A stretch of 36,752 bases of DNA. Source: Dehalococcoidales bacterium (GTDB lineage: Bacteria > Chloroflexota > Dehalococcoidia > Dehalococcoidales > UBA2162). The translations under genes and the position numbers were made by a program. Positions within the stretch are counted from its first letter, which is position 1. Every line of letters starts with the position of its first letter. Shown here in pieces: positions 30,232 to 36,752 of the stretch. A model generated the notes under the pieces. That model was given only the letters and a program-made list of their open reading frames with translations, was not told the DNA's origin and searched no databases. The stretch covers positions 1-36,752 of the forward strand of contig JAUYHA010000186.1 in assembly GCA_030690265.1 (NCBI GenBank), read 5' to 3'.

Positions 30232-31533
30232 CTAATCAGCTGGTTTCAGCCACCGGAAGTAAACCAGTGATCCGGCAATAACCACCACAACACCGATGAT
30301 TACCCACACCCACCAGGCTAGCGGTTTGGACGGAACTTCCGCCGCTGTAACGGTGAAACTCCCCGATTGGCTGTTAATGTTTACGCTATAGGTGCCGGCG
30401 GTATCTCTGGAAGTGGCGAAGCTTACCGTCTGGCTTCTACCGCCATCCAGGGTTACCTGCTTGGTCTCTACCATCTCATTGTTTATTTTAAGGGTTACCT
30501 CATAGCTGCCGCTGAGGTCGCCGGTGTTGGCTACCTGAACAGCAATGGTTACCATATCTCCAATATTAACTGCGGTTGGAGATATGCTCAGGGAACTGGT
30601 AGTAAAAGCGGCCGGGGCTGAAGGTGTTGGCTCTGTTGGCGCTCCGGATGTCCCTTTAACGGTGAAGCTCCCCGATTGGCCGTTAATGCTTACGCTATAG
30701 GTGCCGGCGGCATCTCTGGAGGTGGCGAAGCTTACGGTCTGGCTGGCACCGCTGTCCAGGGTTACCTGTTTAGCCTCCACCACGGCATTATTTATTTTGA
30801 GGGCTACCTCATAGCTGCCTCTGAGGTCACCGGTGTTGGTCACCTCGACACTGATGATTACACTTTCTCCGGCGTTCAACTGGGTTTTGGATATTTCCAG
30901 GTTGTCCACAGTGAAGGCAGCCGGGCTTGAGTAAGCTAAAACGGTAAAGGCAGTGAAGTGGCTTACCTCAGCAGAAACGGTGTTAGCTGCTGCGTTAACC
31001 GTAGAAGCCAGATTGACCCACCTTTCACCAGCCTCATCGTAGTAAGCAATGACCAGGTCTTCCTCACTGACCCCGGCTGGTATCTTTGTCGTGTCATAAG
31101 TGATGGTAAGAGTTGGTGATGAGAAGGTAGCACCATCAGGAGTAAGGTTATAGGTCTTACTGACAATATTACCTGCAGCAGGCGGTGTTGGCGGGCCTGA
31201 AATAACGACTATGATTATCCCGCTTAAAGCGTTGCCTGATTTGTCTAACGCTGTTGAGCCCTGGCTCAAAGTTACCTTGCAGAGGTTATCAGCTGATTTA
31301 GCAGTAACAGAGGAAGTAATTTTCCCTGCGGTGGTAATCCTGCTGCTAAGTGAGGTAAATCCGGGATTCGACGGTACACTTACTCCTCCGAAGAACATAC
31401 CGGTACTACCACCGTAGCCGTAACCACCTTGAGCCAGGGACATTGTGGACGGTGGCATAAACCACAGGAAGGTGGCAATTGCCAGTATCAGAGAGAATAT
31501 TGATAGTATTCTGGAATAGTTCTTCTTTTTCAT
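30232..31533 (-). CDS. Secreted, membrane-anchored protein with two CARDB-like repeats
   Basis: The 433-residue protein starts MKKKNYSRIL with a signal peptide (hydrophobic about 10-28, cleavage near AQG at 35). A glycine-rich segment (QGGYGYGGSTGMFFGG) and a beta domain ending near 200 follow. Two almost identical repeats lie at about 206-293 and 309-396, each with a VTNTGDLRGSYEVALKINN-type core and a QTVSFATSRDAAGTYSV close: the CARDB/NPCBM-like adhesive fold. A proline-rich linker separates them. A membrane helix (406-427) and the short tail RWLKPAD anchor it, outside facing. Its ATG overlaps the stop of the XRE-TPR gene (ATGA), so the two are translationally coupled. Confidence 0.85.
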   Translation of the reverse strand: MKKKNYSRILSIFSLILAIATFLWFMPPSTMSLAQGGYGYGGSTGMFFGGVSVPSNPGFTSLSSRITTAGKITSSVTAKSADNLCKVTLSQGSTALDKSGNALSGIIIVVISGPPTPPAAGNIVSKTYNLTPDGATFSSPTLTITYDTTKIPAGVSEEDLVIAYYDEAGERWVNLASTVNAAANTVSAEVSHFTAFTVLAYSSPAAFTVDNLEISKTQLNAGESVIISVEVTNTGDLRGSYEVALKINNAVVEAKQVTLDSGASQTVSFATSRDAAGTYSVSINGQSGSFTVKGTSGAPTEPTPSAPAAFTTSSLSISPTAVNIGDMVTIAVQVANTGDLSGSYEVTLKINNEMVETKQVTLDGGRSQTVSFATSRDTAGTYSVNINSQSGSFTVTAAEVPSKPLAWWVWVIIGVVVVIAGSLVYFRWLKPAD

Positions 31534-32288
31534 TGCTCATTACCTCCCAAATTTGGGTCAAGTTCTAAAGCTTTGTTATAATCGGCAATAGCCTCTTCGT
31601 ATTTGCCTGACTCGGTATACGCCCAACCCCGGATGTTATAGGCGATGGCAAGCTCCGGGTTAAGCTCAATTGCTCTGGAGGAGTCAACAATAGCCTTCTC
31701 GTACTCGCCCAGTTTTATATGGACCCAGCCTCGATTGCTGTAAGCAAGGGCAAATGTAGGGTCTAACTCTATTGCTTTATTGAAAGCGACCAGGGCTTTC
31801 TCGTATTCTCCGCCGTCATTATAGGAGATTCCCCGGCTATTGGCGGCAACAGCTGTATCCGCAACTGGTGAAGCAAACCAGAATAAGGCGCCAGCCGCGG
31901 TAACCAGAACAATTGCTATCGCCACCCGGGCAAGACTTTTAAAGCTAAATAGACTCATAATGCCCCCCTCTTTTTTCTCCGCTATCGCTCGCCTCTTTTT
32001 TCCTTGAGTGCTGGCCGACCTGAGTAACTGCCAGGCCTCCCGCTCCCTCAGCATCTGGGCGATGTCAGCAGGTATCTTCCCTGCCAGGAGCATTAATTCG
32101 TCTTTGTCGGTATCCAGTACTTCAGCCAGCCTTGATATTACCTTATCACTCGGCGCTGGCAGTGTCCCGTTCTCAATCTTACTGAGATAGGAAAAGTTAA
32201 CCCCGACTTTATCGGCAAGGACTCTCTGGCTCAGGCCGGCCTGTTTTCTTATCTCTTTTAGTCTTTCACCAAAATTCCTGGTTTCCAT
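31530..32288 (-). CDS. Membrane-spanning XRE-family regulator with extracytoplasmic TPR domain
   Basis: The 252-residue protein has an XRE helix-turn-helix (about residues 7-62, LKEIRKQAGLSQRVLADKVG then NFSYLSKIENGTL), a basic linker, one membrane helix (about 119-140, ARVAIAIVLVTAAGALFWF), and three tetratricopeptide repeats (about 148-247; EYEKALVAFNKAIELDP, EYEKAIVDSSRAIELNP, KYEEAIADYNKALELDP). The DNA-binding part is cytoplasmic and the TPR part outside, a plausible one-component transmembrane sensor. It overlaps the following surface-protein gene by the ATGA motif. A strong promoter with an inverted repeat at the start site lies upstream, suggesting autoregulation. Confidence 0.88.
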   Translation of the reverse strand: METRNFGERLKEIRKQAGLSQRVLADKVGVNFSYLSKIENGTLPAPSDKVISRLAEVLDTDKDELMLLAGKIPADIAQMLREREAWQLLRSASTQGKKRRAIAEKKEGGIMSLFSFKSLARVAIAIVLVTAAGALFWFASPVADTAVAANSRGISYNDGGEYEKALVAFNKAIELDPTFALAYSNRGWVHIKLGEYEKAIVDSSRAIELNPELAIAYNIRGWAYTESGKYEEAIADYNKALELDPNLGGNEQ

Positions 32289-32334
32289 TATCGCCTCTCA
32301 GCCTGAGAACTAAACCCACCTGGCATTTAACCCT

Positions 32335-32352
32335 AACATGAAAAGTTATGTT
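32335..32352 (-). promoter_or_regulatory. Candidate operator (inverted repeat) at the transcript start
   Basis: On the minus strand AACATAA and TCATGTT form an imperfect 7-base palindrome (6 of 7 pairs) with a 4-base centre, 9 bases downstream of the -10 box. It is a natural site for the XRE protein encoded next. Confidence 0.4.
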
Positions 32353-32360
32353 TGGTGCGA

Positions 32361-32389
32361 AGTATAAACTATGTTGAGTAAAAAGTCAA
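32361..32389 (-). promoter_or_regulatory. Strong promoter of the XRE-TPR/surface-protein operon
   Basis: On the minus strand TTGACT (32389-32384), a 17-base spacer and TATACT (32366-32361) match the sigma-70 consensus closely. The start codon follows about 70 bases downstream. Confidence 0.75.
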
Positions 32390-32538
32390 GCCCCTTTCTG
32401 AGCTTTTTGGCAAATTTTTCTCAAATTAAATACTTCTGGCAGGTTGTTGACTGACCAGTCAACATTGACTTCTGGACTTATCATTGTCATTCTGGACTAA
32501 TCATATCTTACTAGACACCCCGAAATATGAAAATGAAT

Positions 32539-32581
32539 TGTCATTGCGAGGAGCCCTTCCAGAGAAGGATTCGCAATGACA
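32539..32581. repeat. Short palindromic repeat (TGTCATTGCGA family)
   Basis: The ends TGTCATTGCGA (32539-32549) and TCGCAATGACA (32571-32581) are perfect inverted repeats around a 21-base centre. The longer relative at 35396-35516 shares the same termini. Confidence 0.75.
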
Positions 32582-32658
32582 CTCTGTTTATTTTCGAAGT
32601 AATGCCCTATTACGCCACGCTAGTGTCCTGTCGGGCTAATCAATTGACTCCTTTCCCA

Positions 32659-32731
32659 TTGTCATTCCGGACTTGTTCCGGAATCCAGGTAGGGTGGTGC
32701 GGTTGGATTCCCGCTTTCGCGGGAATGACAA
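32659..32731. repeat. Palindromic intergenic repeat (GTCATTCC family)
   Basis: TTGTCATTCCGG and GGGAATGACAA close the ends. Internal hairpins are TCCGGACTTGTTCCGGA and TTCCCGCTTTCGCGGGAA. The copy at 36654-36726 is nearly the same sequence in the opposite orientation. Confidence 0.8.
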
Positions 32732-32751
32732 ATTATTTACCTGACGCGACG

Positions 32752-35322
32752 CTAGCTTACTTCCAGTGTTGAGCCTTCGGCGGTCTTGATAACATCAATT
32801 CGGTTGGGGAAGGCATCCCTGAATTCCTCGATATGGGTAATGACGATTATCTTTTCGAAGTCGTCCTGGATTGAAGATATCGCCTCTTTCAGTTTCTCCA
32901 GGCCGACGCTATCCTGAGTGCCAAAGCCTTCATCGATGATTAGCGTCGGCAGCGGTGCCCCGGCCCGTCTGGCAAGCAGCTTGGAGAGAGCAATGCGGAT
33001 GGCAAAGTTAATGCGGAAAGCCTCACCACCGCTGAACATTTCGTAATCTCGCGTTCCCAGTTCGTCAGCGATTTTAATATCCAGGGTTTCAACGCTATCC
33101 CGCCTCTTTGTTTCCCGCTGGGTTTCAATTTTAACGTGCATTCTATTGTCGGTCATCCGTCCCAATAACCGGTTAGCCTCAAGCTCAATTTCGGGAAGTG
33201 CCAGCTCAATGAGCCAGGCCTGTATTCCTTTCTTGCCGAAAGCCTGAGCCAGGTCCCGGTAAATTGCCTCTTCTTTTGAGACCTGACCGAGCAGCTCCTC
33301 TTTTTCTTTTGCCCTGAGCTCCAGTTCCGAAAAGTGCTGCAGCTTCCCTTTGATATTCCCCACCCTTTCCTGGTCTTGTTTTTGCTGAGTACTCGACTTC
33401 TGGTATTCGGCTTCAGCCCGGGTTAAGTCGGCGGCCATCTGGGGAAGTCCGCTGAGTTCGCCGGTCAGTTCCTCTGCCTTTTGTCTATCAACTTCGAAGC
33501 TCTGGCGAAGTTCCAGTGCCGTTTGCTCGGCTCTGGAATTATCATCTCTCTCCTGCTTGATAAGACTGTCCGCCTCATCCAGTCTCCGTTTAGGTTCCTC
33601 GTATTGCTCGAGACCGGCTAAGCGCTGCCGTGTCTCTTCATGCTGCTGCGAATTATAGTCCAGTGTCGCCAGTTCAGCCTCAAGCTGGCGGAGAGCCTCA
33701 TGTTCGCTATGGGCAAAATCCTGCCTGACCAGTTGTTCCTCAGTTTCATTCAGTTTGCCTCTAAGGGCATCCAATTGGCTAGCCGCCTTTTCAATTTGCT
33801 CAATCTCACGGTTGAGGAGACTGGTCTTACTCTGGACTGAACTTTTAGCCTGGGTTAACCTCGTTTCAAGCCGGGATATGTCATTCTCTGCCGAATCCAG
33901 TTTTATCCGCTGCTGTGCTAAATCGTCCCGTATTGTTTCTAAAGAGGCGGTCTTATGGTGTTTCTCAGCGGTGTATTTCTCTTCGATAAGCCGGCGGTGG
34001 TCTTCACCCAGCTCCCTTTCACACAAAGGGCATTTAGCTTCAGTCTGACCTGAGAGGAGTTCCAGTTTTTCCTTTATTTCCTCCAGCTCCTGTTCCAGTC
34101 TGACGGCGTCAGCCTGCTGGCTGTGGAGATGAGTCCTCAGTTCCTGGACAGCCTGCCTTTTTTGATTGAGCATTTCTTCCTCCCCGGCCAGCCCATTCAA
34201 TTCAGCCTGAGCCTGTTTCAGTTCGCTTTTATGTTGAGGCAGTTTCTGGTAATTTGCCTCCAGTTCACCGATTTTGCTCTCAGCCAGAGCCTGCTCCCGG
34301 AGCAGGACCTGCCTGGCTTCGAGGATAGCCATCTCCAGGCGGTGTTTACGCTCGTTCAGAGCCGTGGTCAGTCTGAGCTTCTGGTCCAGCCTCTCCGATA
34401 ATTTTTTAGTTTCCAGAAACCGACTGTAGCTTTCCTCAATGGTAGAGCGCCGGGCGATTAGCTCTTCATATTCTTTAATTCGAGAATGGTGCTGTTTAAC
34501 CTGGCTGTCGAGAAGCTCCAGTGTTTTCCGGCTCTCCGCCATATGTTTCTCCAGCTGATTCAGCTGCCATTGCTTGCTTGCCAGCAGTTCCCGGCTTTGC
34601 CGCAGCTGTTTCAGCCTGGTTTCCTGCTCAGCCAGTACTCTTTCTGTTTGAGAGAGTTCAGCCAGGGCTTGTTTTAGTTCGGCTTCATAGGCAGGCTTTT
34701 GGGTTAGTTCGTTCCCGATATCCTGGACGGTTCTCTCCGCCAGGGTTTTTTCGTTTTCTTTTTGCCTGGCCAGTTCCCTGGCTTGCTCCTCAAGTTCATC
34801 ATAGCTGGAAAGCCCCAGGATATTAGCCAGTACCTCCTTCCGTTTCAGGGGAGGCTGCTGGGTGAATTCATCGGCATGTCCCTGGCGCAGGTAAGCACTG
34901 TTAATAAAGGTGGCGTAATCCATGTGCAGGGTGTCTCTAATCTTCTGCTCGGTCTCCCGGATGCTGTTGCCTGAGATTACCTTGAAGCCGCCGTTGCTGG
35001 CGACGAGCAGGTCCAGGCTGCTCTGCCCGGATGCCTGCCGCCGTCTGGGTCGGGCATGCTTGCGGATGACACGGTAGGCCTGCTGTCCTACGGCAAAGTC
35101 AAACTCCACCTCGGTTTCATCTGCTCTCAGGTGAATGAGGTCGTCGTCGCTTTTAGCCCGGCTTTTCCCCCAGAGTGCCCAGGTTATGGCGTCAATCAGG
35201 GATGACTTGCCGTTGCCATTTTCTCCCCAGATACTGGCGGTATGGATGCCGGTGAAATCCAGCGGAGGCACATTGTCCCGGTAAGGCAAAAAATTACGCA
35301 GGGCTAACCTGACCGGAATCAC
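32752..35322 (-). CDS. sbcC: SbcC/Rad50-type DNA repair ATPase
   Basis: The 856-residue protein has Walker A GENGNGKSS at about residues 33-41, a long coiled coil interrupted near residue 435 by the zinc hook KCPLCERELGEDH (CxxC), then a second coiled coil and the C-terminal ABC half with signature FSGGEAFRINFAIRIALSKL and Walker B LPTLIIDEGFGTQD. This is the SbcC/Rad50 ATPase that acts with the SbcD/Mre11 nuclease on DNA ends and hairpins. No sbcD is adjacent: the flanking genes are the XRE operon and a divergent flavin reductase. The ATG start is at 35322. The stop overlaps the repeat-rich gap. Confidence 0.93.
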   Translation of the reverse strand: MIPVRLALRNFLPYRDNVPPLDFTGIHTASIWGENGNGKSSLIDAITWALWGKSRAKSDDDLIHLRADETEVEFDFAVGQQAYRVIRKHARPRRRQASGQSSLDLLVASNGGFKVISGNSIRETEQKIRDTLHMDYATFINSAYLRQGHADEFTQQPPLKRKEVLANILGLSSYDELEEQARELARQKENEKTLAERTVQDIGNELTQKPAYEAELKQALAELSQTERVLAEQETRLKQLRQSRELLASKQWQLNQLEKHMAESRKTLELLDSQVKQHHSRIKEYEELIARRSTIEESYSRFLETKKLSERLDQKLRLTTALNERKHRLEMAILEARQVLLREQALAESKIGELEANYQKLPQHKSELKQAQAELNGLAGEEEMLNQKRQAVQELRTHLHSQQADAVRLEQELEEIKEKLELLSGQTEAKCPLCERELGEDHRRLIEEKYTAEKHHKTASLETIRDDLAQQRIKLDSAENDISRLETRLTQAKSSVQSKTSLLNREIEQIEKAASQLDALRGKLNETEEQLVRQDFAHSEHEALRQLEAELATLDYNSQQHEETRQRLAGLEQYEEPKRRLDEADSLIKQERDDNSRAEQTALELRQSFEVDRQKAEELTGELSGLPQMAADLTRAEAEYQKSSTQQKQDQERVGNIKGKLQHFSELELRAKEKEELLGQVSKEEAIYRDLAQAFGKKGIQAWLIELALPEIELEANRLLGRMTDNRMHVKIETQRETKRRDSVETLDIKIADELGTRDYEMFSGGEAFRINFAIRIALSKLLARRAGAPLPTLIIDEGFGTQDSVGLEKLKEAISSIQDDFEKIIVITHIEEFRDAFPNRIDVIKTAEGSTLEVS

Positions 35323-35628
35323 TTTAAAACTTCCCTCGAACTATCATTACCTGGTATTTTAGCAGGTTAGGTAGATTTTTATCTATCTAACCATACTGTC
35401 ATTGCGAGCCCCGATTTCATCGGGGCTCGCAATCTATATAGAAATATTCATATAGATTGCTTCGTCCCCTTCGCTTCGCTCTGGGCTTTGGCTCACAACG
35501 CTCCTCGCAATGACAGAGATGAAACGAACAGCCCCTTCTTTTTTATTGGGTGTTCTGGCCGCTTAATTTGTCATTCAGCGGGCAAAGGGCTATAATTTGG
35601 GCTAAATCCTGGAAAATAGGAGGGCAGT
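35323..35628. other. Divergent intergenic region with a palindromic repeat
   Basis: This 306-base gap between sbcC and the flavin reductase contains one inverted-repeat element (35396-35516) and the ribosome-binding site of the reductase gene. Nothing else is recognised. Confidence 0.6.
35396..35516. repeat. Palindromic repeat with 13-base inverted ends
   Basis: CTGTCATTGCGAG (35396-35408) and CTCGCAATGACAG (35504-35516) are exact inverted repeats. A strong internal hairpin (GAGCCCCGAT / ATCGGGGCTC) and an AT-rich one (AATCTATAT / ATATAGATT) lie between. It shares termini with 32539-32581. Confidence 0.8.
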
Positions 35629-36213
35629 ATGGCTAAGGTTACCGTGCAGGAGAAAAGGCTGGTCTATCCGATGCCCGCTTTCTTGATTGGGGCAAATGTC
35701 GATGGCAAGCCAAACTTTATGACGGTTGCCTGGGGCGGGATTGCCGGGAGCACGCCGCCGGTGGTCAGTGTTGCCCTGAATCATATTCGCCACACTCTCA
35801 GGGGCGTCCGGCAAAATATGACATTCTCCGTTAATGTGCCCTCCGTTGACCAGGTAAGAGAGACGGATTACTGCGGCATTGTCAGCGGTGCTAAAGCCGA
35901 TAAAGTTGAGGTCTGCAAGTTCAAGGTGTTTTACGGGAAACTGGAGACGGCTCCTCTGATTGAGCAGTGTCCGGTTAACCTGGAATGCCAGGTCCTGCAC
36001 ATCCTTGATGTGGGCAGTCATGCCCTGGTTATCGGCAGGATTGAGGAGACCTATGTCTCGGAAGAGTGCCTCACTGACGGGAAACCAGATGTTGATAAAA
36101 TTAAGCCTTTCGCCTGGGTCACCTCGCCAGCTCGTCGCTACCAGACTCTTGGCGAAGTGGTGGCTAAATCCCACAGCATCGGGCTGGAACTAAGCAAAGA
36201 GAAAACAGGTTAG
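35629..36213 (+). CDS. Flavin reductase-like FMN-binding protein (flavoredoxin type)
   Basis: This 194-residue single-domain protein has a split-barrel FMN fold: PMPAFLIGANVDGKPNFMTV, WGGIAGSTPPVVSVALN, FSVNVPSVDQ, then KFKVFYGKLETAPLIEQCPV and HALVIGRIEETYV. The layout matches the flavoredoxin/flavin reductase family, which passes electrons from NAD(P)H or ferredoxin via FMN. Cysteines at DYCGIVSG, EVCKFKV and EQCPVNLECQV are numerous but not arranged as a cluster. ATG 35629 follows TAGGAGGG. It diverges from sbcC and has no operon partner; its exact donor and acceptor are unknown. Confidence 0.9.
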   Translation: MAKVTVQEKRLVYPMPAFLIGANVDGKPNFMTVAWGGIAGSTPPVVSVALNHIRHTLRGVRQNMTFSVNVPSVDQVRETDYCGIVSGAKADKVEVCKFKVFYGKLETAPLIEQCPVNLECQVLHILDVGSHALVIGRIEETYVSEECLTDGKPDVDKIKPFAWVTSPARRYQTLGEVVAKSHSIGLELSKEKTG

Positions 36214-36251
36214 CTTCATTTTAGCTTGAAACAGGCGTAACTTGCTAGCTT

Positions 36252-36615
36252 TCAAGGTATTTTGCGAGGCGACGGTATCACTATTGCCCAGTCCATGTCA
36301 TTCATCTCCTGCCAAGTGAAATTATCAGAATAAACCACTTCTGCTTCTTTTGTTTTCCCTTCAATAAGATATTGATAGTCTTCTGTTCCCCAAGGAGGGT
36401 AAGGTTTGTACCAGATTTGCATAGTGCCGACCTTTCTTATCTCTCCCGATGACACATCATTTTGGTAAACCCCTCTTATATAAATGCTAAGTGTCTGGGC
36501 AGTCTGATTATCTATACGTACGAATACAACTGGATCACACCCTGAGGTCGCTAATAAAGAAAGGAAAGTGGTTGTACTAAGATAGCGATAATAATAATCG
36601 CTGTCTTCTTGCTAG
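36252..36615 (-). pseudogene. Lipoprotein gene lacking its start, with a signal-peptide frameshift
   Basis: The mature region is open on the minus strand from about 36610 to the stop at 36252: a cysteine in LLATSGCDPVVFV, then VRIDNQTAQTLSIYIRGVYQ, MQIWYKPYPPWGTEDY and VIPSPRKIP. In that frame nothing before the cysteine starts a protein (a TAG lies just upstream), but a neighbouring frame reads KKTAIIIIAILV from 36610. Joining the frames by one base restores a lipoprotein signal of the type KKTAIIIIAIL-TTTFLSLLATSGC. The codons that should hold the initiator are replaced by the inverted-repeat element at 36616. A GTG at 36455 could start a 67-residue fragment. I read this as a disabled lipoprotein; a sequencing error could explain the frameshift but not the missing start. 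Confidence 0.65.
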
Positions 36616-36752
36616 TGTAGTGTCTCAGAGATACCTTTACAATACACTTCATATTGTCATTCCCGCGAAAGCGGGAATCCAGCATCATCACCCCACCTGG
36701 ATTCCGTATCAAGTACGGAATGACATTGTTAAGTTATTAGTGAGACACTACA
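36616..36752. mobile_element. MITE-like element with 12-base terminal inverted repeats
   Basis: TGTAGTGTCTCA (36616-36627) and TGAGACACTACA (36741-36752) are exact inverted repeats enclosing a GTCATTCC-family double hairpin (36654-36726). The left end directly follows CTAG, as does the repeat element at 19631. The right flank is outside the window, so the true end may be further on. There is no coding capacity. Confidence 0.7.

Larger units (their letters stand above)
32390..32751. other. Repeat-filled gap between sbcC and the XRE operon
   Basis: No gene. It contains two palindromic repeats (32539-32581 and 32659-32731) and other repeat-edge strings (TACTAGACACC near 32510). An 11-base direct repeat, one mismatch, CGCCACGCTAG (32613-32623) and CGCGACGCTAG (32745-32755), brackets the second repeat; the right copy contains the sbcC stop codon. 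Confidence 0.6.

Noticed and set aside
32539-35516. Possible CRISPR array from repeated palindromic units
   Set aside because: Units are few, irregularly spaced, differ in length and have no spacer-repeat periodicity; they are dispersed palindromic repeats.

Overview
The window looks like a chromosomal segment of an anaerobic, probably single-membraned bacterium. My best guess is a Dehalococcoidia-like member of the Chloroflexota. The grounds are the gene mix (heliorhodopsin, DUF5679 zinc ribbon, NAD-linked molybdenum or tungsten formate dehydrogenase, flavin ene-reductase with cupin and VOC partners), use of ATG/GTG/TTG starts with strong Shine-Dalgarno sites, and many short palindromic intergenic repeats. 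The assignment is inference; there is no rRNA or tRNA gene to settle it.

Bases 1-8400 are accessory DNA. They hold small element-type proteins, two zinc-ribbon mini-proteins, and a TdeIII-type restriction endonuclease with a small unknown gene and a DNA methyltransferase. Next comes a HARE-HTH gene split by a complete IS21-family element (istA/istB, AGTT target duplication). A convergent HNH endonuclease and an unknown small gene close the region. Two events can be read directly: removing the IS restores an open HARE-HTH frame, and the junction between endonuclease and next gene exists twice, so the methyltransferase is preceded by a fossil of the endonuclease C-terminus.

Bases 8400-13100 hold a heliorhodopsin-TspO operon with a clear promoter, a gene-poor stretch, a metallo-beta-lactamase-fold protein with an altered metal motif, a terminator, and a tightly packed trio of small genes including a DUF6941 protein.

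Bases 13270-29670 are minus-strand metabolic operons: MFS transporter, bicupin, ene-reductase and VOC protein (probably catabolism of an organic acid or aromatic compound); MoxR, DUF58 and transglutaminase (a membrane-associated module, with a mobile-type repeat between the last two genes that supplies the ribosome-binding site of the transglutaminase); and a four-gene soluble NAD-dependent formate dehydrogenase complex (NuoE-like, NuoF-like, NuoG-like/GltD fusion, catalytic subunit). The last two subunits begin with the same NuoG-type iron-sulfur module, pointing to an internal duplication.

Bases 29775-36752 hold a small TVTTV-repeat membrane protein, a membrane-spanning XRE-TPR regulator translationally coupled to a surface protein with two adhesive-type repeats, an SbcC/Rad50 ATPase without an adjacent SbcD, a flavin reductase, and a lipoprotein gene that lost its start to a terminal-inverted-repeat element and also carries a frameshift. 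Palindromic repeats of at least two families sit in most intergenic gaps of this half.
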